Shown: positions 20,450 to 30,106 of the stretch, piece after piece
Numbering within the stretch: the stretch's first letter is position 1
How the letters are laid out: the number at the start of each line of letters is the position of its first letter
DNA from: Cladopsammia gracilis
Lineage: Eukaryota > Cnidaria > Anthozoa > Scleractinia > Dendrophylliidae
DNA: 64,000 nt
NCBI GenBank assembly: GCA_022457155.1
Contig: JAJGOT010000051.1
Coordinates: 1,985,001 to 2,049,000 of the forward strand
Direction of reading: 5' to 3'
Notes under the pieces: generated by a model
What the model saw: the letters and a program-made list of their open reading frames with translations, nothing else
What the model was told of the DNA's origin: nothing
The model's database searches: none
Program-made: the position numbers and the translations under genes

Positions 20450-21091
20450 GTCCTTTGAAAAAAAAAATGTGTATAGCTGCATGTAAATATCACTCGGAAC
20501 TTTAGATTTGTTGACTTACCTTTTAACTACCTTTGGAACGTTGATGAACATATTAAATAAATACAAGTTGAAATGATAACTGTCTGGGTGTTATTTCGTT
20601 ATGCGGTAATCTAAACTACAAACCTTGAAACAGTGTTCTACATTTGCATTTGGACCAAAACAGAGTGCTCCCATGGGTGTTATGTACAGAATGTAGATAC
20701 GCATATATTTAATTCAGTTAATACATCTACTGAGATTAACACATCACAAATTAGGAATCGAATGGCCCTCCTTAAACTTACAACATGAAATCGATCAAAA
20801 ACCCCTTTTAAACCAATCACTTACTAGAGAAAAAATTAGAAACGATTTATTAGGGTGTCAAAGTTGTTGATAGAAGAGACAATGAACCTACAACTTTTTA
20901 ATCTGTACAGACCCGCTTCCATAACCATAACCACCACGTCATACTTTACTGACTGGGCAAGCTTGAACAGGCCTTTTAACCCTATTGTTTACCACGATGA
21001 CGTCAATTTCCCGCTTAAATTGTTTAATATATGCGGATCCACATGATCCACATGATCCACCGGACGCAGAACCCCCATTCTGTATACTACT

Positions 21092-21097
21092 GTCAGG
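21092..21097 (+). other. Right target-site duplication GTCAGG
   Basis: Follows TATACTACT directly and continues into CTGTTCGAAG, exactly as in the uninterrupted tandem unit at 22061 onward. Confidence 0.92.
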
Positions 21098-22017
21098 CTG
21101 TTCGAAGTCTTTGTAATCGATGCTGTCGTTGTTTCTTCGTTGCTCGATCGCGTTGAATTTCAAGTCGCCGTTCTCGCTCCAGCGGAGTTTCGGTGGTTAA
21201 TCTTCTCGAGAAAGGATTTCCAGCCACTTGTTCAATCCGGCGTTGTTGTATTTGCTGTTATTTCTCATTTGCATCAGAAATTGGTCGTGTTTCACCGAGA
21301 GCAGGGGGGGTTGAAAGCATATCCCATGATGCAATGCAACGAGTTACCGGCGACATTTGAAGCGAATAAACAAACTTTTTGTAAAATCTCATATTTCGGT
21401 GATTTTGCCGGTAGTCTCATTTTATGGTTTAAATTACGGGAGACTTGGGAATCAGAGAATATAGTTCGTTCGTAACAGAAAAGAACTACAATGCAAGAAT
21501 TTCATTTATATTTCTAAGTTTAATCCTCGTTTCTCGTCGTTAGAAAATATCATTTTCCGCTCGCAGGAAAATGGCGATCATCCCCGAAAATACCAGGAAA
21601 GTGCAGTTGTACCTCCTTCTTAATCGAAGCATCACTAGCATTTTAACATTAATAACGTATTCCTTAATATCATAACGACTTAAAACATCAGATCCCTCCA
21701 GATCCCTCCAGGTTTTTCAAGCTGAATAAAACCATCAAAGTGTGGGTACTTTCAGTCAATGCTTTGAATTGACGGCGAGCTGATTTAGGAAATTCGTGCA
21801 CGTTTGCAGAGTTGAATATGAAAATTCTTTGAGGAATAAAACGAATTTAGACCGAAGCAAGTTCAAGTAAATGAGTATAAAAAGGGTTACATTGTATTTC
21901 CAAAAGCCGTCTTGAACAAAGGATAGCGGAAAAATCTTGGTAAATGCATCAGTGCTGAAAGCTCAAATCAGTACAAAACACGCAGCAAAATTAAATATAT
22001 GCGCGAGCTATATCGCG
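21092..22017. repeat. Host tandem unit 1, right part
   Basis: Nearly identical to 22061-22985. With 10369-10416 it makes one unit of about 960 bp interrupted by the Polinton. The minus strand holds a short Arg/Glu-rich frame (TPLERERRLEIQRDRATKKQ) resembling low-complexity segments of transposon proteins, too short to classify. The plus-strand 111/114-codon frames have no recognisable domain. Confidence 0.85.
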
Positions 22018-22985
22018 CTCTTCTGATCGGTTTCGTTCAGAATTCTAATGGAGGTATTTGGTCAGGCTGTTCGAAGTCTTTGTAATCGATGCTGTCGTTG
22101 TTTCTTCGTTGCTCAATCGCGTTGAATTTCAAGTCGCCGTTCTCGCTCCAGCGGAGTTTCGGTGGTTAATCTTCTCGAGAAAGGATTTCCAGCCACTTGT
22201 TCAATCCGGCGTTGTTGTATTTGCTGTTATTTCTCATTTGCATCAGAAATTAGTCGTGTTTCACCGAGAGCAGGGGGGGTTGAAAGCATATCCCATGATG
22301 CAACGCAACGAGTTACCGGCGACATTTGAAGCGAATAAACAAACTTTTTGTAAAATCTCTTATTTCGGTGATTTTGCCGGTAGTCTCATGTTATGGTTTT
22401 AATTATGGGAGACTTGGGAATCAGAGAAATAGTTCGTTGGTAACAGAAAAGAACTACAATGCAAGAATTTCATTTATATTTCTAAGTTTAATCCTCGTTT
22501 CTCATCCTTAGAAAATATCATTTTCCGCTCGCAGGAAAATGACGATCATCCCCGAAAATACCGGCCAGGAAAGTGCAGTTGTACCTCCTTCTTAATCGAA
22601 GCATCACTAGCATTTTAACATTAATAACGTATTCCTTAATATCATAACGACTTAAAACATCAGATCCCTCCAGATCCCTCCAGGTTTTTCAAGCTGAATA
22701 AAACCATCAAAGTGTGGGTACTTTCAGTCAATGCTTTGAATTGATGGCGATTCGCGCACGTTTGCAGAGTTGAATATAAAAATTCTTGAGGAATAAAACG
22801 AATTTAGACCGAAGCAAGTTCAAATAAATGAGTATAAAATGGGTTACATTGTATTTCCAAAAGCCGTCTTGAACAAAGGTTATAGCGAAAAAAATCTTGG
22901 CAAATGCATCAGTGCTGAAAGCTCAAATCAGTACAAAACACGCAGCAAAATTAAATATATGCGCGCGCTTTTTCGCGCGCTATAT
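22018..22985. repeat. Host tandem unit 2 (uninterrupted; carries the empty Polinton site)
   Basis: Begins CTCTTCTGATCGG, reads TTTGGTCAGGCTGTTCG across the site occupied in unit 1, and ends near GCGCGCGCTTTTTCGCGC. It is the in-window reference for the pre-insertion target. Confidence 0.88.
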
Positions 22986-23560
22986 CGCGCGTACAAGCTA
23001 GCAGTTACAGTTTTTCCTGTCGTTGACATCAGAACTACTGTGTCTAGCTAAAACCGTGGATAAAACAAATAGCTATTAAGAGAAGAACTTTTTCCCCAAA
23101 GGTTTTCAGTTTTTTAGAGCACTTCATTGGTTAACACAGTGCAAGAGTGTCGTCATATGCGTGGACAAGCAGTTGGATGCTTACGCGTTCAAGCGCGCGC
23201 AAATTTCGTTTGTCGTGTCATCCTTCGAACAAATTTTCGAAAGCGTGTATCTGTTCGTTGCAAGAGAAGTTTTCTTGACATTGCAAATCCTGACAAAAGA
23301 AGACCGACAGACAAGAGGCCTTAAAAAGGGTGTCTTGACAGCCACTGCTTTCCTCGGCGATCACTGGCAAATGCGAGGTCACGTGATGAGACATTATGGG
23401 ATAGGCTTCCAAACCGCCCCACCCCCCCTTCCCCCTCCTCCCCCCTCTGCACCGAGAGTAAACACTTTTTCACGACGATGAGTAAACCTTCAGCCCGGCC
23501 GCCACCATGAATAAACATGAGAGCGCGCCATTGTCAGCGGTCGCGATTTTTGTTGCTAGG
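22986..23560. other. No gene recognised
   Basis: Intron 1 sequence with a C-rich run near 23420-23450. Open frames overlap on both strands; none shows a domain. Confidence 0.45.
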
Positions 23561-23579
23561 CAACTGCACGACATCTTCA

Positions 23580-23580
<1 letters not shown>

Positions 23581-23634
<54 letters not shown>
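23581..23634. repeat. (TA)27 microsatellite
   Basis: Uninterrupted TA dinucleotides following GACATCTTCAG. A shorter, impure version sits at about 24258-24290 in the second copy of the same module. Confidence 0.97.
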
Positions 23635-23638
<4 letters not shown>

Positions 23639-23685
23639 TTTCGCTCGATTGCGCGCGGCTCAGCTCCCGAGACCCGAGCACCCGA

Positions 23686-23751
23686 GCGGCCTTCGGCCGC
23701 CAAATTTATTAACCTAGCTACGCTCGGGCCTTCGGCCCTCGCTTCGCGAGG
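23686..23751. other. Three consecutive TTCG-type hairpins
   Basis: GCGGCCTTCGGCCGC (23686-23700), GGGCCTTCGGCCC (23726-23738) and CCTCGCTTCGCGAGG (23737-23751) are short GC-rich self-complementary sequences with TTC/TTCG-containing loops. They join the TA repeat module to minisatellite array B. The first is repeated at about 24335-24350. Confidence 0.7.
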
Positions 23752-24048
23752 AACAATCAAATACAAAACAAACAGCGCGCGAGTCACTACTGTAACAATC
23801 AAACACAAAACAGAGAGCGCGCATGTCACTAACGTAACAATCAAACACAAAACAAACAGCGCGCGAGTCACTACTGTGACAATCAAACACAAAACAGAGA
23901 GCGCGCATGTCAGTAACGTAACAATCAAACACAAAACAAACAGCGCGCGAGTCACTAACGTAACAATCAAACACAAAACAGAGAGCGCGAGAGTCACTAA
24001 CGTAACAATCAAACACAAAACAAACAGCGCGCGAGTCACTACTGTAAC
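23752..24048. repeat. 42-bp minisatellite array B
   Basis: About seven units in which two variants alternate (AAACAGCGCGCGAG and AGAGAGCGCGCATG), making an 84-bp dimer pattern. It ends in the same GTAACTAGAAATACGTG tail as array A. Confidence 0.93.
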
Positions 24049-24115
24049 TAGAAATACGTGTCTCGCAGAACCTCGCGAAGCTCGGGGGAGGATGCACTGC
24101 AAAATTTTAGCGATG

Positions 24116-24379
24116 TGAGAGAGATGGAATTTCTGATTTGACTGGAGAGGTTGGGTTGCATGCCGGCAATGGCCCCGAAATTTAAAGTTGAGACATTCTC
24201 CATGAACATGAGAGCGCGGTCGCGATTGTTGTTGCCAGGCAACTGCACGACATCTTCAGTATATATATATATATATAAATAAATATATTTTTCGCTCGAT
24301 TTGGCGCGGCTCAGCTCAAGAGACCCGAGCACCCGAGCGGCCTTCGGCCGCCAAATTTATTAACCTCGCTATGCTTGGG
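24116..24379. repeat. Second copy of the TA/GC-hairpin module
   Basis: Repeats 23510-23730 with a shorter TA tract and ACCCGAGCACCCGAGCGGCC, then enters minisatellite array C. Confidence 0.75.
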
Positions 24380-26250
24380 CCAATCAAACACAAAACAGAG
24401 AGCGCGCATGTCACTAACGTAACGATCAAACGCAAAACAGACAGCGCGAGAGTCACTAACGTAACAATCAAACGCAAAACAGAGAGCGCGAGAGTCACTA
24501 ACGTAACAATCAAACACAAAACAGAGAGCGCGAGAGTCACTAACGTAACAATCAAACACAAAACAGAGAGCGCACATGTCACTAACGTAACAATCAAACG
24601 CAAAACAGAGAGCGCGAGAGTCAGTAACGTAACAATCAAACACAAAACAGAGAGCGCGAGAGTCGCTAACGTGATAATCAAACGCAAAACAGAGAGCGCG
24701 AGAGTCACTAACGTAACAATCAAACACAAAACAGAGAGCGCGCATGTCACTAACGTAACAATCAAACGTAAAACAGAGAGCGCGAGAGTCACTAGCGTAA
24801 TAATCAAATACAAAACAGAGAGCGCGCATGTCACTAACGTAACAATCAAACACAAAACAGAGAGCGCGAGAGTCACAAGCGTAATAATCAAACACAAAAC
24901 AGAGAGCGTGAGAGTCACGTAACATTCAAACACAAAACAGAGAGCGCGCATGTCACTAACGTAACAATCAAACACAACAAACAGTGCGCGAGTCACTAGC
25001 GTCGTACAAATCGAACACAAAACAGAGAGCGCGCGAGTCAGTAACATAGCAATAAAACTCAAAACAGAGAGCGTGGGAGTGACAAGAGTAGCAATCAAAC
25101 ACAAAACACAGAGCACTAGAGTCACTCGCACAACAATCAACTGACAAAACAGAGAGCGCGGGAGAACAATCAACTGACAAAACAGAAGAGCGCGGGAGAA
25201 CAATCAACTGACAAAACAGAGAGCCCGGGAGTAACAAGGGTAATAATCAAACACAAATGAAAGAGCGCGCGAGTCAAAAGCGCCGTGACAATCACACACA
25301 AAACAGAGAGCGCGCGAGGCACTAACGTAACAATCAAACACAAAACAGAGAACGAGAAAGTCAATAACGTGACCATCAAACAAAAGACAGAGAGCGCGAG
25401 AGTCAATGACTAACGTGACAAACACAAAACAGAGAGTGCTAGAGTCACTAGCGTAATAATCAAACACAACAGTGAGCGCGAGAGTCACTACCGTAACAAT
25501 CAAACACAAAACAGAGAGCGCGCATGTCACTAACGTAACAATCAAACACAAAACAAACAGCGCGCGAGTCACTAGCTAGCGTCGGTCGTAACACAAAACA
25601 GAGAGCGCGCAAGTCAGTAACATAGCAATGAAACTCAAAACAGAGAGCGCGGGAGTGACAAGGGTAGCATTGAAACACAAAACACAAGCGCGGGAGTCAC
25701 TAGCGGAACAATCAACTAACAAAACAGAGGGCCCGGGAGTAGCAAGGGTAACAATCAAACACAAAACAGAGAGCGCGTGAGTCACTAGCACCGTGACAAT
25801 CACACACAAAACAGAGAGCGCGGGAGTACCAAGGGTAACAATCAAACACAAAACAGAGAGCGCACGAGTGACTAGCGCCGTGACAATAACACAAAACAGA
25901 GAGCGCGCGAGGCACTATCGTAGCAATCAAACGCAAAAAGGAGGGCGCGAGAGTCACTGACTAATGTGACAAACACAAAACAGAGAGCACGAGAGTCACT
26001 ACCGTAATAATCAAACACAAAAAAAGTGAGCGCGAGAGTCACTAACGTAACAATCAAACACAAAACAGAGGGCGCGAGAGTCACTAACGTAACAATCAAA
26101 CACACAACAGAGGGCGCGAGAGTCATAAACGTAACGATCAAACACAAAACTGCAGAGAGCGCGAGAGTCACTAACGTAACAAAAACAAAACAAAGGGCGT
26201 ACGAGCCACTAGCGTAACCAACAAATTCACAACAGACAGCGCGAGATAAT
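24380..26250. repeat. 42-bp minisatellite array C (NT5E copy 1 intron 1)
   Basis: About 45 variant units. From about 24.9 kb onward it corresponds to array D in copy 2, sharing rare variants such as the GTCGTACAAATCGAAC unit and AATCAACTGACAAAACAG units. Long open frames on both strands (183, 204 and 295 codons) arise only from the 42-bp period. Confidence 0.95.
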
Positions 26251-26636
26251 CAAACAGAAACAGAGAGCGAACAACTACAAGCGATTTGGTTACCGTGATT
26301 AGTCGCCTCATGTGTCCATCAGTGCGAATTACTTCGAGCTTCCCGTTTAGAGCGGGTTTGACTTTAGTGTCGTAAAACCAAAACCAAAGTTATTAATCTG
26401 GCTAGTGATCACAACAAACACCAGTCATGCAATAAACCAATCAGAACACGAAAGCAAACACATGCAACCGGCGCCAAGCGCGGGAAAACGCGTGTGAGCC
26501 AATTACGATTAGTTTTGGTTGTGGTTTTGCTTCTAATTGGTCAAGAAAGTGGCGCGAGTATTTTTTTATCCAATCATAAAGCGTAGCAATGCAAATCGCA
26601 AATTTACTTTCAGGTGAAAACGAAGAATGCAGCTAA
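26251..26636. other. Conserved intronic segment with CCAAT-type motifs
   Basis: Present almost unchanged in copy 2 (38926-39296). It contains several CCAATCA/ATTGG motifs and GCGCCAAGCGCGGGAAAA. It may be part of a repeat element or a regulatory stretch; I cannot decide which. Confidence 0.4.
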
Positions 26637-26964
26637 GGGACGGACCATTTATTTTTTGTGGAAGGGGGGAGGGGGGAGTTGGGAAATTACCAAAAACAAA
26701 TTCCTGGGCCCAGTTGTTCAAAGAGTGGATAACGCTATCCACGTCACTATCCAGTGGATAAAAGATAACAAAACCCATTGCGCTATCCAACGTGATAGCG
26801 CTATCCACGATTTGAACAACTGGGCCCTGCAGAAGAAATTTAAGAGAAAAAAAATGGTGCACAAGAAAGCACGTGAAAAAAATTCTTGCAAATAATGATA
26901 CCGAAAAAAAATTCATACTCAGAAGAAATTGCCCGCCCCCCGCCAAAACTAAATGGTCCGTCCC
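26637..26964. mobile_element. Nested MITEs upstream of exon 2, copy 1
   Basis: The outer element has inverted ends GGGACGGACCATTT / AAATGGTCCGTCCC flanked by TAA on both sides, as in PIF/Harbinger-type TWA duplications. Inside it is a second element, 26706-26827, with inverted ends GGGCCCAGTTGTTCAAA / TTTGAACAACTGGGCCC and internal TGGATAGCGCTATCCA-like repeats. The outer end lies 37 bp from exon 2. Confidence 0.85.
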
Positions 26965-27001
26965 TAATATAACAGTAACTGCGTTTCAATTGTCTCAACA
27001 G

Positions 27002-27210
27002 GCCCTTGGAAGTCATGAATTTGATGACGGTGTTGATAACTTGGTGTCCTTCCTCAGCCATCTGAATTTCTCAGTAGTGGTATCAAATCTGAACGTTACT
27101 CAAGAACCAAAGTGGCCCCCGTCACCTCCCCTGTTTGTCAAGTCCAAAGTTCTCAATGTTGGTGGCACAAAGATTGGACTTGTGGGATACGTATTGAAGA
27201 ATACACCTTC
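27002..27210 (+). CDS. NT5E-like: Ecto-5'-nucleotidase exon 2, copy 1 (metal-site Asn changed to Ser)
   Basis: Acceptor CAACAG at 26996-27001, donor GTAAGT after 27210; 209 nt. It continues exon 1 as ALGSHEFDDGVDN. Copy 2 and the family have GNHEFD; the Asn binds metal and phosphate, so copy 1 carries a Ser at residue 119 (AAT to AGT). The rest of the exon is open and near-identical to copy 2 (one other change: Pro for Gln in KWPxSP). It corresponds to the middle of the metallophosphatase domain. Confidence 0.85.
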
Positions 27211-28440
27211 GTAAGTACAATGAAATTAAGAGAATCAATTCAGAACTTGTGTTTTTTCAATCCAAATTTGAAGTAAACTAAGTAATAGTCGAACCACCCT
27301 GCGCGACCACATCTCCTTAGTGACCGCTTTTCTAAAATACCAATTTTTTTCTAGTCAAATCATTGCGTTCGTGCAATCCTAATCTTGTGTTTTCTGTGTG
27401 GTAGCCGGATTGAATAGCCCATTTTCGAGTTGCTCTTAGCCTCCTTTTGAAACCGAGGCCAAGTGCAAAACCATTCATATAAAAATGAGTTTTCTTTCAC
27501 ATGCAAATAAAACTTATATTCATATGAAAAGTTTTGCACTTGTCCTCGGTTTGAAAAGGAGGCTAAGAGCAACTTGGAAATGGGCTATTCAGCCTTTCTC
27601 TGATTCTCTATTTCGAAGCCTACTTTAGCTCCCTGAAGATTCTTTTGTTCTTTTTAGTTGCAAACCGGGCGGAAACTGGTATCTACTCTGGCATCTCCCC
27701 GAACGTTTTCACATACCTTCTTTTGCGCGATCGCATTTGCCTAATGAATAATTACTACTAGTCATACTTGAAACATCTCGTAAGCGACCACCTCTCGTAA
27801 GTGGCCGCGACCACTTCCAATGGTGGTAATTTGAATTGTTCTATTGTTTTTATCTTCTGGTAAGCGTCCTCTCTCCCACATTTTGGTGCGACCACAGTGT
27901 GTTACAGCACAACTCCAATACAACGAAAATCATTTCTCTCTTGTATCAAAGCTTCTTACGCTGATAGGTGCTTTGTACATTGAAATAACTACAGGTTCAT
28001 ATGATTCAAAGTTAAGACCCGTGTGGTCTGACATCACGCAAGCGACCGCCCAGGCTTTGCATTGTGGGTGGTCGGTTACGGGAGGTGCGCCTGTACTGAG
28101 AGTAACTTGTGACAGCTTTAGTCGTGTAGTCGAACGGTGAACCCCTTTTCTATACTGGCGCTATATAGCCATGTGTGGCCCAAATGGGTGTGTTTTTTAG
28201 CTGTTTTGGTCTCAGTGAAAATGGTATAGAATCAACGGCCTGGTCTGAATGTGGGTACATTTTACTGTTAAAAATTCTAGATACATTAGATAGGTATATT
28301 TGTTTGACTTTGTAAGATTTATGTTATAGTGTCCCCAAGTCCCCAATTAGCTCTTTTTGTAGCTAAATACATCGACACTTCAATAAAGTTATCATCATCA
28401 TCATCAGTGAAGGAAATCACATGTTTTAGGAAGGGTTATG
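27211..28440. other. Intron 2 of NT5E copy 1
   Basis: Contains repeat sequence with GTAAGCGACCACCTCTCGTAAG motifs, the foldback at 27412-27590 and an ATC triplet run near 28395. The same arrangement occurs in copy 2 at 39873-41100. No gene seen. Confidence 0.5.
27412..27590. repeat. Foldback element, intron 2 copy 1
   Basis: About 65-bp arms (GAATAGCCCATTTTCGAGTT and complement) around an AT-rich loop. Equivalent element at 40074-40252 in copy 2. Confidence 0.88.
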
Positions 28441-28741
28441 GGTAACGATTTCAAATTTAGAGGAGTACTCCCCTCCTCCTCCCCAGGCCCTGCTCCGATT
28501 TCAAAATGGCGGGCGAGCGTAGAAGCCCCTGTATGAGACTGCCAAAATACCCCACGAATCGTGGAATGTTTTGTGACGTGGCACACGATAAAATGGCGCT
28601 TTGGGAATTTTTTTTCTGAGATTGGCAGCCGTGTTTGGTTTCTGGCAATTTGAAACCGTTGTTCAAACGATGCTGAAAATACCACACCATGTTCGCCCGG
28701 GTGGTGGTGGGGGGGGGGGGGGGGGGGTACTCCCTATAATG

Positions 28742-28877
28742 CAAAACTGAATGCAAGGCTGGCACTACGGCAAAGGGCAGATTTATTAATGGCCAATATT
28801 TTCGACTCAATTAGTCGAAATATTGGCCATTGATAAATCTGCCCTTTGCCGTAGTGCCAGCCTTGCATTCAGTTTTG
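28742..28877. repeat. 136-bp palindrome inserted after a G-run
   Basis: Arms of about 64 bp (CAAAACTGAATGCAAGGC... and complement) around TCAATTA. Preceded by a long G homopolymer and TACTCCC. Counterpart in copy 2 at 41424-41559; one arm alone at 560-640. Confidence 0.88.
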
Positions 28878-28969
28878 TATTTTCACATTCAAGTGACGCC
28901 TGGCACGAGATCTTTCACAAGGAAGATCCGGCAACTACCAGTAAGTTTAATTTCTGCGTCGTGTGGACC

Positions 28970-29345
28970 TCTGCATTCAAAGGTTTTTCTCCCTATAATG
29001 GGCTATACGGGGATGCTCCGCCCGAAAGGGGTACCTTTTTGAGGCTGGATGTATGTGAAAGGTTAGGGATTTCACAAGATGAAGCATATGAAAGGGTAGG
29101 GATTTCACGAAGAATAGGAAAGGGTAGCGAAAACACGAGTTGAAGTATAAAAAAGGTAGGGAAAACTGCCATTTAAGTATTATAAAAAGGACCTTTCAAA
29201 ATATATCAAACAGAAGCACGTAAAGGCTATATGAAAGGGGTACCATTTTCATTGAAAGGTATATGAAAGGGGTACCATTTTCAATGAAAGATATATGAAA
29301 GGGGTACCTTTTCTGTCAAAAACGGTATATGAAAGGGTAAGGGTT
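28970..29345. repeat. Degenerate TATGAAAGGGGTACC repeats
   Basis: Several units of ATATGAAAGGGGTACC and related spacing, following CTATAATGGGCTATACGG. Not shared with copy 2, which has different sequence at this spot (41590-41915). Confidence 0.7.
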
Positions 29346-29419
29346 TGGACCTTGTTGCAAAAACCCAAAGACCTGGAAATTAATGAAGTTGTGATGGATG
29401 CGTTCTTTTTTATTTGTAG

Positions 29420-29628
29420 ATTATCTAAACCAGGTCCAGGACCTAATATCAAGTTCCTCCCTGAGGTCGAGTCGGTGAGGAGTGCCGTTAGTGACCTGAA
29501 GAAGCAGAACATTGATAAGATCATTGCCATTGGTCACGCGGGTATAGAGATGGACAAGAAGATAGCCAAAGAAGTCGAGGGTGTCGATATAGTGGTGGGA
29601 GGTCATACAAACACCTTCCTTTACACAG
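29420..29628 (+). CDS. NT5E-like: Ecto-5'-nucleotidase exon 3, copy 1
   Basis: Acceptor TTTGTAG, donor GTAGTG; 209 nt. It encodes LSKPGPGPNIKF through GHAGIEMDK and VVGGHTNTFLYTG, including the two metal-binding histidines (GHxG and GGHTN). The translation is identical to copy 2. It ends in phase 1, which matches exon 4 at 43215 but not any copy 2 exon, so a spliced product could only join directly to the shared exon 4, skipping copy 2. Confidence 0.85.
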
Positions 29629-29639
29629 GTAGTGCCTCT

Positions 29640-29790
29640 ACTCCTAACCCTATTCTATTCCTACCCCTGCCATGCCCCTGTCCCTGTCCCTGCCCATACC
29701 CTACCACTACATATACCCCTATATATTATAAACCTACGCCTATACCCCTACGTTTACCCCTACAAGCAACTTAATGCCCTTACACAGTTA
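29640..29790. repeat. Pyrimidine-rich CCCTRY low-complexity tract
   Basis: Strongly strand-biased CCCCTGTCCCTGTCCCTGCC and CTATACCCCTA repeats right after the exon 3 donor. The same tract is at 42199-42330 in copy 2. Confidence 0.8.
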
Positions 29791-29850
29791 GGTCCACTAC
29801 CCTTGCAAGGGTCTTGTAACTCATTTCTACCTCTTCTAGTGGTAGGAGGG

Positions 29851-30032
29851 AGTAGTAGAGGGGGAGGGAGTCAAATACCGTTTTTCAGAGCCCCAAATAA
29901 GCCGCCAAACGCCCGAGTTACCGGGCCCCCAGGACTCATTGCATTCGCCCTGGGGGCCCGGTAACTCGGGCGTTTGGCGGCTTATTTGGGGCTCTGAAAA
30001 ACGGTATTTGACGTCCCTCCCCCTCTACTACT
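29851..30032. repeat. 182-bp hairpin with AG...CT ends at the duplication junction
   Basis: Arms of about 83 bp, starting AGTAGTAGAGGGGGAGGGA and ending in the complement CTCTACTACT, differ by one inserted base. They close over about 15 nt with a GC-rich stem (GGGCCCCCAGG). The AGTAGTA start resembles the Polinton terminus at 10417. It begins exactly where similarity between the segmental copies stops and is 75 bp from a second polymerase fragment. Confidence 0.88.
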
Positions 30033-30106
30033 CTATACCCCCTCCCTCAAACCCGGCAAGCTGGACATAACCAATTGGAGAAAAAAAAAATCCTTGTATA
30101 TATGCA

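Larger units (their letters stand above)
10417..21091. mobile_element. Palindromic Polinton/Maverick-like element
   Basis: A 10,675-bp inverted duplication whose symmetry axis is at 15754. It begins AGTAGTATAC and ends GTATACTACT, giving the AG...CT termini of Polintons, with GTCAGG on both sides. All mirrored features obey x plus x' = 31508, so there is no net indel between the arms. Each 5.3-kb arm holds, from the end inward, an AT-rich terminal region, a 1282-codon polymerase gene pointing outward, a divergent promoter region, a small zinc-finger ORF pointing inward, and 10-bp repeats. No integrase, packaging ATPase, maturation protease or capsid gene is seen, so movement must have used proteins supplied in trans (inference). 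It lies in intron 1 of NT5E copy 1 and is absent from copy 2. Confidence 0.92.
4168..29850 (+). repeat. Segmental duplication, copy 1
   Basis: The sequence starting AAAATATTTGG at 4168 restarts at 31065. The similarity continues, with large indels, to GGTAGGAGGG at 29850 (copy 2: 42414). Shared landmarks are NT5E exons 1-3, the sequence flanking exon 1, the 42-bp minisatellite, nested MITEs and foldbacks. Copy 1 is 25.7 kb and copy 2 is 11.3 kb. Most of the difference is about 18 kb in copy 1 (roughly 6.6-24.9 kb) that includes the palindromic Polinton. Exon sequences differ by only a few residues between copies, so the event is recent. Confidence 0.9.

Noticed and set aside
10417..21091. Palindrome as an assembly or missed-adapter artefact
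   Set aside because: The outer flanks are two halves of one target with a 6-bp duplication, the arms differ at least at two codons, and the centre is native repeat sequence. It still deserves confirmation by reads.
21140..22402. 111/114-codon frames in the host tandem unit
   Set aside because: No domain, and the opposite strand has the more protein-like composition; treated as repeat.
24316..25203. Long open frames (183-296 codons) in the minisatellite arrays
   Set aside because: They are periodic 14-residue translations of a 42-bp repeat, open in several frames on both strands at once, with no start or splice logic.
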